Positions 1 to 5,401 of a stretch of 7,544 bases of DNA are shown piece after piece. Both the position numbers and the translations under genes were made by a program. Below the pieces are notes generated by a model, which had not been told where the DNA came from, ran no database searches, and was given only the letters and a program-made list of their open reading frames with translations. Positions within the stretch are counted from its first letter, which is position 1. Every line of letters starts with the position of its first letter. The stretch comes from an uncultured Collinsella sp. GTDB taxonomy: Bacteria; Actinomycetota; Coriobacteriia; Coriobacteriales; Coriobacteriaceae. Where the stretch lies: positions 1-7,544 of the forward strand of contig URWQ01000061.1 of assembly GCA_900551635.1 (NCBI GenBank). Reading direction: 5' to 3'.

Positions 1-412
1 CGCGATCCTCATGCGCCTGCGCGCCGACGGCGATGCAGGGGTTGGTGGTGACGGTCGCCAGCATCATCTGCGCGCCCCAGTCAAGCAGGTTGTTGTAGGC
101 GTTGACGGACTTCTCCGCGTCTGCCTCGTCGTCCTGCGCGTTCAGCTCATACTGCTGGCCGCCCAGCGCGTTCAGCTCGTCGATGGCGATCTGCGCGCCG
201 TTGGCGACGGCCGTGCCGTAAATGGCGGCGGCGCCGGTCAGCGGGCCGATGGTGCCGATCTTAAACGAAGCGTCGCTCGAAGCGGAACCGCTGTCGCCGC
301 CGTTGGAGGAGCAGCCAGCTAGAATGGACATCGCCCCCAGACCTGCTGCGCTCGCGATAACGCTCCTGCGATTCATAACAGGGTTCAATGACTTACCGGT
401 GAGGCTCGACAT
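1..412 (-). CDS. Branched-chain amino acid ABC transporter substrate-binding lipoprotein, N-terminal part (cut by window edge)
   Basis: About 137 N-terminal residues are visible; the rest lies beyond position 1. The ATG at 412 has GAGAGGAG six bases upstream; the next in-frame ATG (376) has no ribosome site, so 412 is preferred. The N-terminus has twin arginines (R15-R16) followed by a hydrophobic stretch and lipobox LAGC (Cys34), so it should be an exported lipoprotein anchored on the outer face of the membrane, possibly through Tat. After a Gly/Ser linker comes FKIGTIGPLTGAAAIYG, the first strand and ligand loop of the Peripla_BP_6 (LivJ/LivK-like) fold, then DDEADAEKSVNAYNNLLDWG. It aligns without gaps over long stretches with the complete protein at 682-1848, so the two are paralogues. 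Known family role: capture of Leu/Ile/Val or related ligands for a Liv-type importer. The actual ligand cannot be read from the sequence, and no permease or ATPase gene is in view. Confidence 0.88.
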   Translation of the reverse strand, partial: MSSLTGKSLNPVMNRRSVIASAAGLGAMSILAGCSSNGGDSGSASSDASFKIGTIGPLTGAAAIYGTAVANGAQIAIDELNALGGQQYELNAQDDEADAEKSVNAYNNLLDWGAQMMLATVTTNPCIAVGAQAHEDR

Positions 413-433
413 GCGGCTCTCCTCTCAAATCTC

Positions 434-479
434 GTCGGGTTTCGGTAACCCGACAGGCCATCCTTCGCCGTGTTCGGCG
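434..479 (-). promoter_or_regulatory. Two stem-loops in the 5' leader of the binding-protein gene starting at 412
   Basis: Reading the minus strand towards the gene, a 5-bp stem CGCCG/CGGCG with loop AACA (479-466) is followed by a perfect 8-bp stem GTCGGGTT/AACCCGAC with a 5-base loop (454-434). The ribosome site begins about eight bases after the second stem. Neither stem is followed by a T-run, so they do not look like terminators. They could stabilise the 5' end of the mRNA or modulate ribosome access; that role is inference. Confidence 0.5.
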
Positions 480-487
480 TTCGCAAA

Positions 488-493
488 ATAGTA
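488..493 (-). promoter_or_regulatory. Candidate -10 box (TACTAT) for the gene starting at 412
   Basis: TACTAT on the minus strand fits TAnnnT and lies in an AT-rich stretch (about 481-600) that contrasts with the surrounding GC-rich DNA. A start about 7 bases downstream would put the first leader hairpin at the very 5' end of the transcript. No good -35 hexamer is seen at 16-18 bp, so this is a weak call. Confidence 0.27.
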
Positions 494-509
494 GACGCTT
501 TAGTTGAGA

Positions 510-599
510 AAAGTGGCGATTATTTCAACTTTTCTTTTGTTTTGCCCATTTATCCATAATTCTGCGTATTCCTATCGGTTTATGCAGTTTAGCCACTTT
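510..599. repeat. Inverted repeat AAAGTGGC ... GCCACTTT flanking an AT-rich stretch
   Basis: AAAGTGGC at 510-517 and its exact complement GCCACTTT at 592-599 are separated by 74 bases of AT-rich sequence. They lie upstream of the candidate promoter of the left-hand gene, so they could be paired half-sites for a looping regulator. An 8-bp match in AT-rich DNA may also be chance. Confidence 0.3.
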
Positions 600-647
600 A
601 TTGTGTGAAAGTAGTGTTTCCGTTCTGTTACAAGCGTCCTCGCCCTG

Positions 648-668
648 AATAAAACGGCCCCGCCGGTC
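648..668 (-). terminator. Weak intrinsic terminator after the complete binding-protein gene
   Basis: On the minus strand, 14 bases after the stop codon, ACCGGC/GCCGT forms a short GC stem (five pairs with one bulged C, loop GGG) followed by TTTTATT. The short stem makes it a weak terminator, so some read-through into the paralogous gene at 412 is plausible. Confidence 0.42.
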
Positions 669-681
669 TCGTTATATGCAC

Positions 682-1848
682 TTAGGCGGCGATGTATTTG
701 CCGTCCTGAATCACATAGGCCGTAGCGGGCTTTTCGACCTGGCCCTTGTCGTTCCACGTGAGCTCACCCGTCAGGCCCTCAATCTTAATCTTGCGCATGG
801 CCTTGGCAAGATCGCCGGCAATGTCGGCACCATCGACCGCAATATCGATGTCTGCCTTATCGATTGCCTCGACGATGGCGTGGACGCAATCGTAGGCGTC
901 GGCGGCAAACTGGTTAGGCGTCTCGTCGTAGGCATCCTTGTAGGCCTTGACGAAGTCGGCGTTCTTCTCATCGTCGGCAGAAAACGGGGTCATGAGCAGC
1001 ACGCCCTCGGCAAGAGAGGTATCGAAGGCCTCGACGGAGAGCAGGCCGTCCATGCCGTCGGTGCCCATGAGGGTCATGTCGTAGCCCATGTCCTTGGCGT
1101 TCTTGAGCAGGACGGACGCCGGCGTGTAATAGATCGGGGCAAAGATAAGCGTGGCGCCTGCCTCCTTGGCCTTGGTGAGCTGGTTGGTAAAGCTCGTGGA
1201 AGAGTCGTCCTTAAAGGTCTCGGTATCGACGATGTCGAGCTTGGACGCCTTGGCCTGCTCGGCAAAAGCGTCGGCAACGCCTGAACTATACGTATCGCCG
1301 GAGTTGTAGAACAGGGCGATCTTGGCATCCGCGTACTTCTCGGCCAAGAACTTCGCGGCGCTGGCGCCCATGGTGGGATCGGTGAAGCAAACCTGAAAGA
1401 CCGTGGTCTTATCCTTGGTGACGTCGAGCGACGAGGCCGAAGGCGTGACCATGAGCATATCGTCGGCGATCTCGCCCGAGACGGCGACGGCGGCACCGGT
1501 GGTAACGGGGCCGACGAGTGCCTGCATGCCCCAGTCGCACAGGGTATTGAAGGCGTTGATAGCCTTCTCACCGTCGGCGACATCGTCCTCGGACTTAAGC
1601 GAGAGTTTGAGGTCCTTGGTCGAGAAATCCTTGGCGGCGAGCTTGGCACCCTTCTCGGCCGAAACGCCATAGGTTGCCGCGGCGCCGGTCAGAGGGCCGA
1701 TGACACCGATCTTGAAGGTCTTGCCGTCATCGGCAGAGCCGCCATCCGAGCCACCCGACGAGCAACCAGCGAGTGCGGCGGCGGTGCCGAGCGCCGCGGC
1801 GCCGGCGAGAAAGTTCCTACGGCTGAGCGTGCTGTTGATGTTGAACAT
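682..1848 (-). CDS. Branched-chain amino acid ABC transporter substrate-binding lipoprotein (complete paralogue)
   Basis: 388 residues from the ATG at 1848. This start is chosen because AAAGGGGG sits five bases upstream and the signal peptide follows at once; an in-frame ATG at 1917 would add 23 residues lacking signal-peptide character. The N-terminus is SRRNFLAGAAALG, a good Tat motif (R10-R11), then lipobox LAGC with Cys29 for lipidation. A Gly/Ser/Asp linker (30-42) leads into a Peripla_BP_6 domain (about 45-385): FKIGVIGPLTGA (45-56), TPSASS (135-140, typical ligand loop), FAADAYD (314-320) and GELTWNDKGQ (361-370, the usual C-terminal motif). Length is normal for the family. The likely role is delivery of branched-chain or related amino acids to a Liv-type importer from the membrane's outer face; the ligand is unknown. 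It lies upstream of its paralogue (start 412) on the same strand, with 269 bp between, and is divergent from hom. Confidence 0.93.
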   Translation of the reverse strand: MFNINSTLSRRNFLAGAAALGTAAALAGCSSGGSDGGSADDGKTFKIGVIGPLTGAAATYGVSAEKGAKLAAKDFSTKDLKLSLKSEDDVADGEKAINAFNTLCDWGMQALVGPVTTGAAVAVSGEIADDMLMVTPSASSLDVTKDKTTVFQVCFTDPTMGASAAKFLAEKYADAKIALFYNSGDTYSSGVADAFAEQAKASKLDIVDTETFKDDSSTSFTNQLTKAKEAGATLIFAPIYYTPASVLLKNAKDMGYDMTLMGTDGMDGLLSVEAFDTSLAEGVLLMTPFSADDEKNADFVKAYKDAYDETPNQFAADAYDCVHAIVEAIDKADIDIAVDGADIAGDLAKAMRKIKIEGLTGELTWNDKGQVEKPATAYVIQDGKYIAA

Positions 1849-1869
1849 GGTGTCCCCCTTTTTTTCGCT

Positions 1870-1884
1870 GGCCGCGGTGCGGCC
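1870..1884 (-). promoter_or_regulatory. Leader stem-loop upstream of the ribosome site of the 682-1848 gene
   Basis: GGCCGC/GCGGCC is a perfect 6-bp stem with a 3-base loop. On the minus strand it is followed by AGCGAAAAAAAGGGGG, i.e. it stands just before the ribosome site. The paralogous gene also has a hairpin just before its ribosome site, with a different sequence. No convincing -10/-35 pair for this gene was found upstream; a TAAGGT hexamer at 1909-1904 is the best -10 candidate but lacks a -35. Confidence 0.4.
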
Positions 1885-2018
1885 GTCTTGCGGTACGGGG
1901 CAAACCTTATGGCGCAAACGTTGACAGTTTGTTACGGAGTTTCGTTTGTAGCGAGCATGTTTCCAATGTTTCCGCAGGGTTTCGGGGGTGCCGTTTTGTG
2001 CGACTCCTGTTGCCTGGC

Positions 2019-2047
2019 GAGCACGTGCTCTCGGTTCACGCTAGAAT
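2019..2047 (+). promoter_or_regulatory. Candidate hom promoter (-10 TAGAAT) with adjacent 12-bp palindrome
   Basis: GAGCACGTGCTC (2019-2030) is a perfect 12-bp palindrome around CACGTG. TAGAAT (2042-2047) is a plausible -10 box, which would place the palindrome over the -35 region: the position of an operator or activator site for a dimeric regulator. No consensus -35 hexamer is present, consistent with an activator-dependent promoter or with a wrong call. A second candidate, TATAAG at 2077-2082, would give a very short leader. A perfect TTGACA at 1921-1926 has no matching -10. No T-box or known riboswitch motif was recognised in the leader. Confidence 0.35.
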
Positions 2048-2101
2048 GCACTCAACCTGTAATCGGTTAATCCATCTATAAGATGCACGAAGGAGCTATC
2101 T

Positions 2102-3445
2102 ATGAGCGAACCCCTGCGCACCGTGAACGTCGGCCTGATCGGTCTGGGAACCGTCGGCGGCGGCGTGGCCCGTCTGATCAAGAGCCACCACGATGAGTAC
2201 CTGGCCGCCTACGGCATCGACCTTAAGCTGACCCGCGCCTGCGCGCTTGCCTGGGAGCAGGCCGAAGCCGCCGGTATTGAGCGCGAGGCCTTTACAAGCG
2301 ACTGGCACGACGTCGTCACCGACCCCGCCGTCGACATCGTCGTCGAGCTGATCGGCGGCGAGCATCCCGCAACCGAGATCTTTACCACTGCCTTCGAGAA
2401 CGGCAAGCACGTCGTCTCTGCCAACAAGGCCCTGCTGGGCCGTCATGTCGAGACGCTCGCCGAGAAGGCGCGCGCATGCGGCGTGCAGATTAAGTGCGAG
2501 GCCAGCTGCGGCGGTGGCATCCCCATTGTCAGCACGCTCGAGCACGACCTGGTGGGCAACAAGATCCTGACCATCGCAGGCATTCTCAACGGTACCACCA
2601 ACTATATCCTGTCGCGCATGGACGCCGAGGGCGCCGATTACGCCGACGTGCTTGCCGACGCACAGGCCAAGGGCTATGCCGAGGCGGACCCGTCCGCCGA
2701 CGTCGACGGCTTCGATGCCGCCAGCAAGACGGCAATCCTCGCCTCCATCGGTTTTGGCACCCGCGTTACCACCGACGATGTGTACCAGCAGGGTATCCGT
2801 ACCATCGGCGCCGAGGACATCGCCCAGGCCCGCGAGCTCGGCTACACCATCAAGCTGCTGGGCATCGCACGCAACACCGACGCCGGCGTCGACGTCCGTG
2901 TGCATCCCACGCTGATCCCCGCCGACCACATGCTTGCCAAGGTCAACGGCGCCATGAACGCTGTCTACGTGGTGGGCGACGCCGTGGGCGAGACCATGTT
3001 CTACGGTGCCGGCGCAGGCTCCTTCCCCACCGCGAGCGCCGTCGTGGGCGATATCCTGTCGCTCTCCGAGCAGATCAGCCGTGGCGTGGCTCCGCTGCCC
3101 GAGATTGAGCCCTATGGCCACAACCTCGCCTTTAAGCCCATGGACGAGCTCCAGACCAAGTACTATGTGCGCCTGAAGGTCGCCGACCGCGTGGGCGCCC
3201 TGTCCGAGACAGTCGATATCTTTGCCAAGCACAACATCTCGATCTCGCTCATCAACCAGGTCGAGGACGGAAAGTCGGGCGTCAGCGATGCCTGTTCGGT
3301 CATCTTCCTAACGCATCGCGCGCTCGAGAAGGACGTCCAGGCTGCCGCCGCCGAGCTTGCCAGCGTCGACTGCGTGGCCGAGGTCGCCAACGTCCTGCGC
3401 ATCGAGGACGTCGAGGCCTGGACCGAAGGCGTTATGGCCAACTAG
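2102..3445 (+). CDS. hom: Homoserine dehydrogenase with C-terminal ACT domain (EC 1.1.1.3)
   Basis: 447 residues, a normal length for the monofunctional enzyme. It reduces aspartate-4-semialdehyde to homoserine with NAD(P)H in the cytoplasm, the step that commits carbon to threonine and methionine. Domains in order: Rossmann nucleotide-binding domain with GLGTVG (14-19); SANKALL with Lys109; catalytic domain with CEASCGGGIPIV (132-143) and NGTTNYIL (163-170); family signature ending G-F-D-A-A-S-K, with Glu194, Asp205 and Lys209 matching the catalytic residues known from yeast; C-terminal ACT domain (about 353-436, starting YYVRLKVADRVGALSE), the usual site of threonine feedback inhibition. 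The start is set by AAGGAG at 2090-2095, six bases before the ATG. No thrC, thrB or aspartokinase gene adjoins it; it appears monocistronic, with a strong terminator 35 bases after the stop. Confidence 0.96.
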   Translation: MSEPLRTVNVGLIGLGTVGGGVARLIKSHHDEYLAAYGIDLKLTRACALAWEQAEAAGIEREAFTSDWHDVVTDPAVDIVVELIGGEHPATEIFTTAFENGKHVVSANKALLGRHVETLAEKARACGVQIKCEASCGGGIPIVSTLEHDLVGNKILTIAGILNGTTNYILSRMDAEGADYADVLADAQAKGYAEADPSADVDGFDAASKTAILASIGFGTRVTTDDVYQQGIRTIGAEDIAQARELGYTIKLLGIARNTDAGVDVRVHPTLIPADHMLAKVNGAMNAVYVVGDAVGETMFYGAGAGSFPTASAVVGDILSLSEQISRGVAPLPEIEPYGHNLAFKPMDELQTKYYVRLKVADRVGALSETVDIFAKHNISISLINQVEDGKSGVSDACSVIFLTHRALEKDVQAAAAELASVDCVAEVANVLRIEDVEAWTEGVMAN

Positions 3446-3480
3446 TCCACTACTTCGAACCTCAACGAAGCTCAACGCAA

Positions 3481-3519
3481 AAGGCGCGCTGCCTGCATCA
3501 ACCGCAGGCAGCGCGCCTT
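3481..3519. terminator. Strong bidirectional intrinsic terminator between hom and the antiporter gene
   Basis: A perfect 16-bp GC-rich stem (left arm 3481-3496, right arm 3504-3519) encloses a 7-base loop ATCAACC. On the plus strand it is followed by CCTCTGTTT; on the minus strand the arm ends in CCTTTTGCGTT, a better T-run. It sits between two converging genes (hom ends 3445, antiporter ends 3655), so it probably stops both transcripts. Confidence 0.88.
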
Positions 3520-3532
3520 CCTCTGTTTGCAG

Positions 3533-3580
3533 GGGAAGCTGCGTCCCGGTATTTCAGCTTAGAACGGGGCGAAGCTTCCC
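3533..3580. repeat. Second long imperfect stem-loop with an alternative pairing
   Basis: GGGAAGCT (3533-3540) pairs with AGCTTCCC (3573-3580). After one G/A mismatch, CGTCCCG (3542-3548) pairs with CGGGGCG (3565-3571) with one G-T wobble, giving about 15 pairs around a 16-base loop. The loop contains CAGCTT (3555-3560), which is the exact complement of AAGCTG (3536-3541), so the left arm can form either of two exclusive stems. There is no T-run on either strand. Possible readings are the 3'UTR structure of the minus-strand antiporter mRNA, a dispersed extragenic palindrome, or a small RNA. Confidence 0.55.
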
Positions 3581-3609
3581 TCAGGGCCTTCTTTCAGAAA
3601 CTATGTCCC

Positions 3610-3630
3610 ATTCTGGGCGCGGATTCTGGG
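3610..3630. repeat. Short direct repeat ATTCTGGG, two copies
   Basis: ATTCTGGG occurs at 3610-3617 and again at 3623-3630, a 13-base period, between the stem-loop and the antiporter stop codon. CCCATTCTGGG around the first copy is also a weak CCCA/TGGG hairpin. Together with the stem-loop at 3533-3580 it suggests a structured 3'UTR or an extragenic repeat. Function unknown. Confidence 0.35.
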
Positions 3631-3654
3631 ATGCATTTTCCGCGACGGCGTTGG

Positions 3655-5292
3655 CTACCTGCCGTCGTCGTCCTGGGCTTCATCGCGCGCGTAGAGCTCC
3701 AGCATGCGGCGGCGGTATTCGTGCACGGCGAGCTTGGCGCGCTCCAGGCGGCGGCGCTCACGCGGAGTCAGCTTGGACGGGTCGACCTCGTCTCCATAGG
3801 TCTTATCGGCAAGCAGGTGCGCCGCGTCCACGATGCGGGCATCGATGTGGCCGCTCGCTGCCTCGGCGGAAAGACGCTCGGCAATCGTATCGAGCGTAGG
3901 CAGGCCCTCGAATACACGACCATGTCCATGCGAGGTCAGCAGCTCGTGCTCGCGTGCGAGCAGACTCGCCAAATCGTGATGGGCGCGCAGAATGTCGAGC
4001 GCATCGGATGGATGCTCGGCAACTTCTGCCACGGCGGCGACCGGTGCGGCGTCGACCACGCGGTAGAAGAGCTGCGCGAGCAATGGCATCAAGAACACCG
4101 TGATGGCACCGGCGGCAACCATGACCGACGCAATATCTTGCGACAGCGCGCCCGCGTTGACGGCAACGCTTGTCACGGCAACGATGATCGGCAGCGCCGT
4201 GGTGCAGTACAGGGCCACCGTAATGCGACCATACGCCGACACATCGCGCGTCACGGGACAAATGCTCATAGAGATGAGAATGGGCACGGCACGAATAATC
4301 AGCAGCGCCACGATAAAGCCCACGAGCAAGCCCGGGCGCGACGCCACAGCCGTCAGATCGATCTTCGCGCCCGATACGGTAAAGAACACCGGAATCAAAA
4401 AGCCATAGGCCAGGCCATCGAGCTTGGTCTCGAGCGTATGGTTGCCCTCGGGGATGATGTAGCGCAGGACAAAGCCGGCGGCAAAAGCGCCCAACACGAT
4501 ATCGAGGCTAAAAATAGCGGAAAACGCCACGAGCGTGACCAAAATAAGCACCGTCAGGCGCACGAAGGTCTGCGACGTGGTGTCGGCGCGCTCCTGAATA
4601 AAGGCGAAAAACCGGCTGCCGATGCGTTTGGAACGGCCGGGGACCACGGCAAGTAGCACACACACGGCGGCAAATAAGCCCAAGATCAGCAGCGTCTCGA
4701 TGCCCGTACGGGCAGACAGCAGTACCGACATGGCGAGCACGGGGCCGAGCTCGCCCCACGTACCATAGGCGAGAATCGAATCACCGACGCGCGTTCCGGC
4801 AAGCGACCGCTCGCGCAAGATGGGCATGAGCGCTCCAAGCGCCGTCGAGGTCAAGGCGAGCGTCACGGCGATACCGTCGAAATGGCTGACCGAGAACCAC
4901 GGCGTAAAGCGCACGGCAAGCCAGGCGATACCAAACGTGACGGCCCACGTCGCCAAGCCGTAGCGCCCCTCCACACCCGTAATGTTCTTAGGGTCGATCT
5001 CAAAGCCGGCAAGCAGGAACAAAAAGGCCAGGCCGAGCTCTGACACGAGCGAAACCTCGGCATCTACATGGATGACGCCGAGCATATGGGGTCCCAGCAC
5101 CGCACCGAGCACGAGCAAAAAGACCGTCTCGGGAACGGGTTTTCCGGGAATCGCCGAGGCGATGAAGGGGCTTGCAAAGGCCACGAGCGCGATGATGGCG
5201 AGTGAAACGAATGCTATGTGATGCCTTTCTCTTGTTTGCGCTTCACTGTAGCACCCTCGCCGTCCGCAACGCGCCACGAGCTGTCGTATCAT
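3655..5292 (-). CDS. CPA2-family cation:proton antiporter (Na+/K+:H+ exchanger) with cytosolic tail
   Basis: From the ATG at 5292 the product is 545 residues. A Na_H_Exchanger domain (about 28-411) with some 11-13 hydrophobic segments exchanges monovalent cations for protons across the membrane. Recognisable motifs are GLAFLFLLAGFEIDP (87-101), LTSTALGALMPILRE (147-161), GTWGELGPV with Glu181, and FFTVSGAKIDL (303-313). The GxxGELGPV segment resembles an actinobacterial-type subfamily and stands where KefB/KefC carry their Gln-Asp pair. Residues about 412-545 form a charged, predicted helical cytosolic tail (ERRRLERAKL stretch) with no recognisable TrkA-N/RCK nucleotide-binding domain, unlike KefB/KefC. 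The start is uncertain: ATG 5292 and GTG 5277 lack a ribosome site and add an Arg-rich leader, whereas GAAAGG (5229-5224) stands six bases before an in-frame ATA at 5217 that leads directly into the first membrane helix (520 residues). Convergent to hom, divergent from purL. Confidence 0.88.
   Translation of the reverse strand: MIRQLVARCGRRGCYSEAQTRERHHIAFVSLAIIALVAFASPFIASAIPGKPVPETVFLLVLGAVLGPHMLGVIHVDAEVSLVSELGLAFLFLLAGFEIDPKNITGVEGRYGLATWAVTFGIAWLAVRFTPWFSVSHFDGIAVTLALTSTALGALMPILRERSLAGTRVGDSILAYGTWGELGPVLAMSVLLSARTGIETLLILGLFAAVCVLLAVVPGRSKRIGSRFFAFIQERADTTSQTFVRLTVLILVTLVAFSAIFSLDIVLGAFAAGFVLRYIIPEGNHTLETKLDGLAYGFLIPVFFTVSGAKIDLTAVASRPGLLVGFIVALLIIRAVPILISMSICPVTRDVSAYGRITVALYCTTALPIIVAVTSVAVNAGALSQDIASVMVAAGAITVFLMPLLAQLFYRVVDAAPVAAVAEVAEHPSDALDILRAHHDLASLLAREHELLTSHGHGRVFEGLPTLDTIAERLSAEAASGHIDARIVDAAHLLADKTYGDEVDPSKLTPRERRRLERAKLAVHEYRRRMLELYARDEAQDDDGR
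5215..5250 (-). promoter_or_regulatory. Start signals inside the annotated antiporter 5' end: -10-like TACAGT, GAAAGG and ATA
   Basis: On the minus strand TACAGT (5250-5245, fits TAnnnT) is followed by GAAAGG (5229-5224) and, six bases later, ATA (5217-5215), the codon just before AFVSLAIIALVAF, the first membrane helix. If the -10 box is real, transcription begins after the upstream ATG and GTG candidates, leaving the ATA or a codon next to it as the start. No clear -35 was found. Confidence 0.35.
5287..5292 (+). promoter_or_regulatory. Candidate -10 box (TATCAT) for purL
   Basis: TATCAT is the best -10-like hexamer in the short divergent region before purL; it would give a leader of about 100 bases. 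No matching -35 is visible. Nothing like a PurR operator or purine riboswitch was recognised between here and the purL start. Confidence 0.2.
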
Positions 5293-5401
5293 AGTGAGGT
5301 TTACAAACATGTGGCTCAAGGCGACCGCAGGGCAGGCCCCGCAAACCGACCGCTGCCGCATACCGTACCGTACGCCCAACCGATCAGGAAGGCAGGAACC
5401 A

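Noticed and set aside
1..250. Possible chimeric left end: alanine GCG seems more frequent in the distal part of the partial binding protein
   Set aside because: The complete paralogue also uses GCG, the protein alignment is continuous and the sample is too short to claim a switch.
676..1284. Plus-strand open frame of 202 codons opposite the complete binding protein
   Set aside because: Shadow of the real minus-strand gene, which has a signal peptide, lipobox and binding-protein motifs.
1921..1926. Perfect TTGACA -35 hexamer on the plus strand before hom
   Set aside because: At 16-19 bp spacing the downstream hexamers (around 1943-1951) do not resemble a -10 box, so no promoter is claimed from it.
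2041..2101. T-box or riboswitch control of hom
   Set aside because: No T-box consensus, no lysine, SAM or other known aptamer motif and no terminator/antiterminator pair is visible in the leader.
2096..3232. Minus-strand open frame of 378 codons opposite hom
   Set aside because: It lies antisense to a clear homoserine dehydrogenase, is low in complexity (Gly, Ala, Val, Asp, His) and has no family motif: a GC-rich shadow frame.
3631..4656. Plus-strand open frame of 341 codons opposite the antiporter tail and membrane domain
   Set aside because: His/Arg/Gln-rich shadow translation with no motif, opposite a well supported membrane protein.
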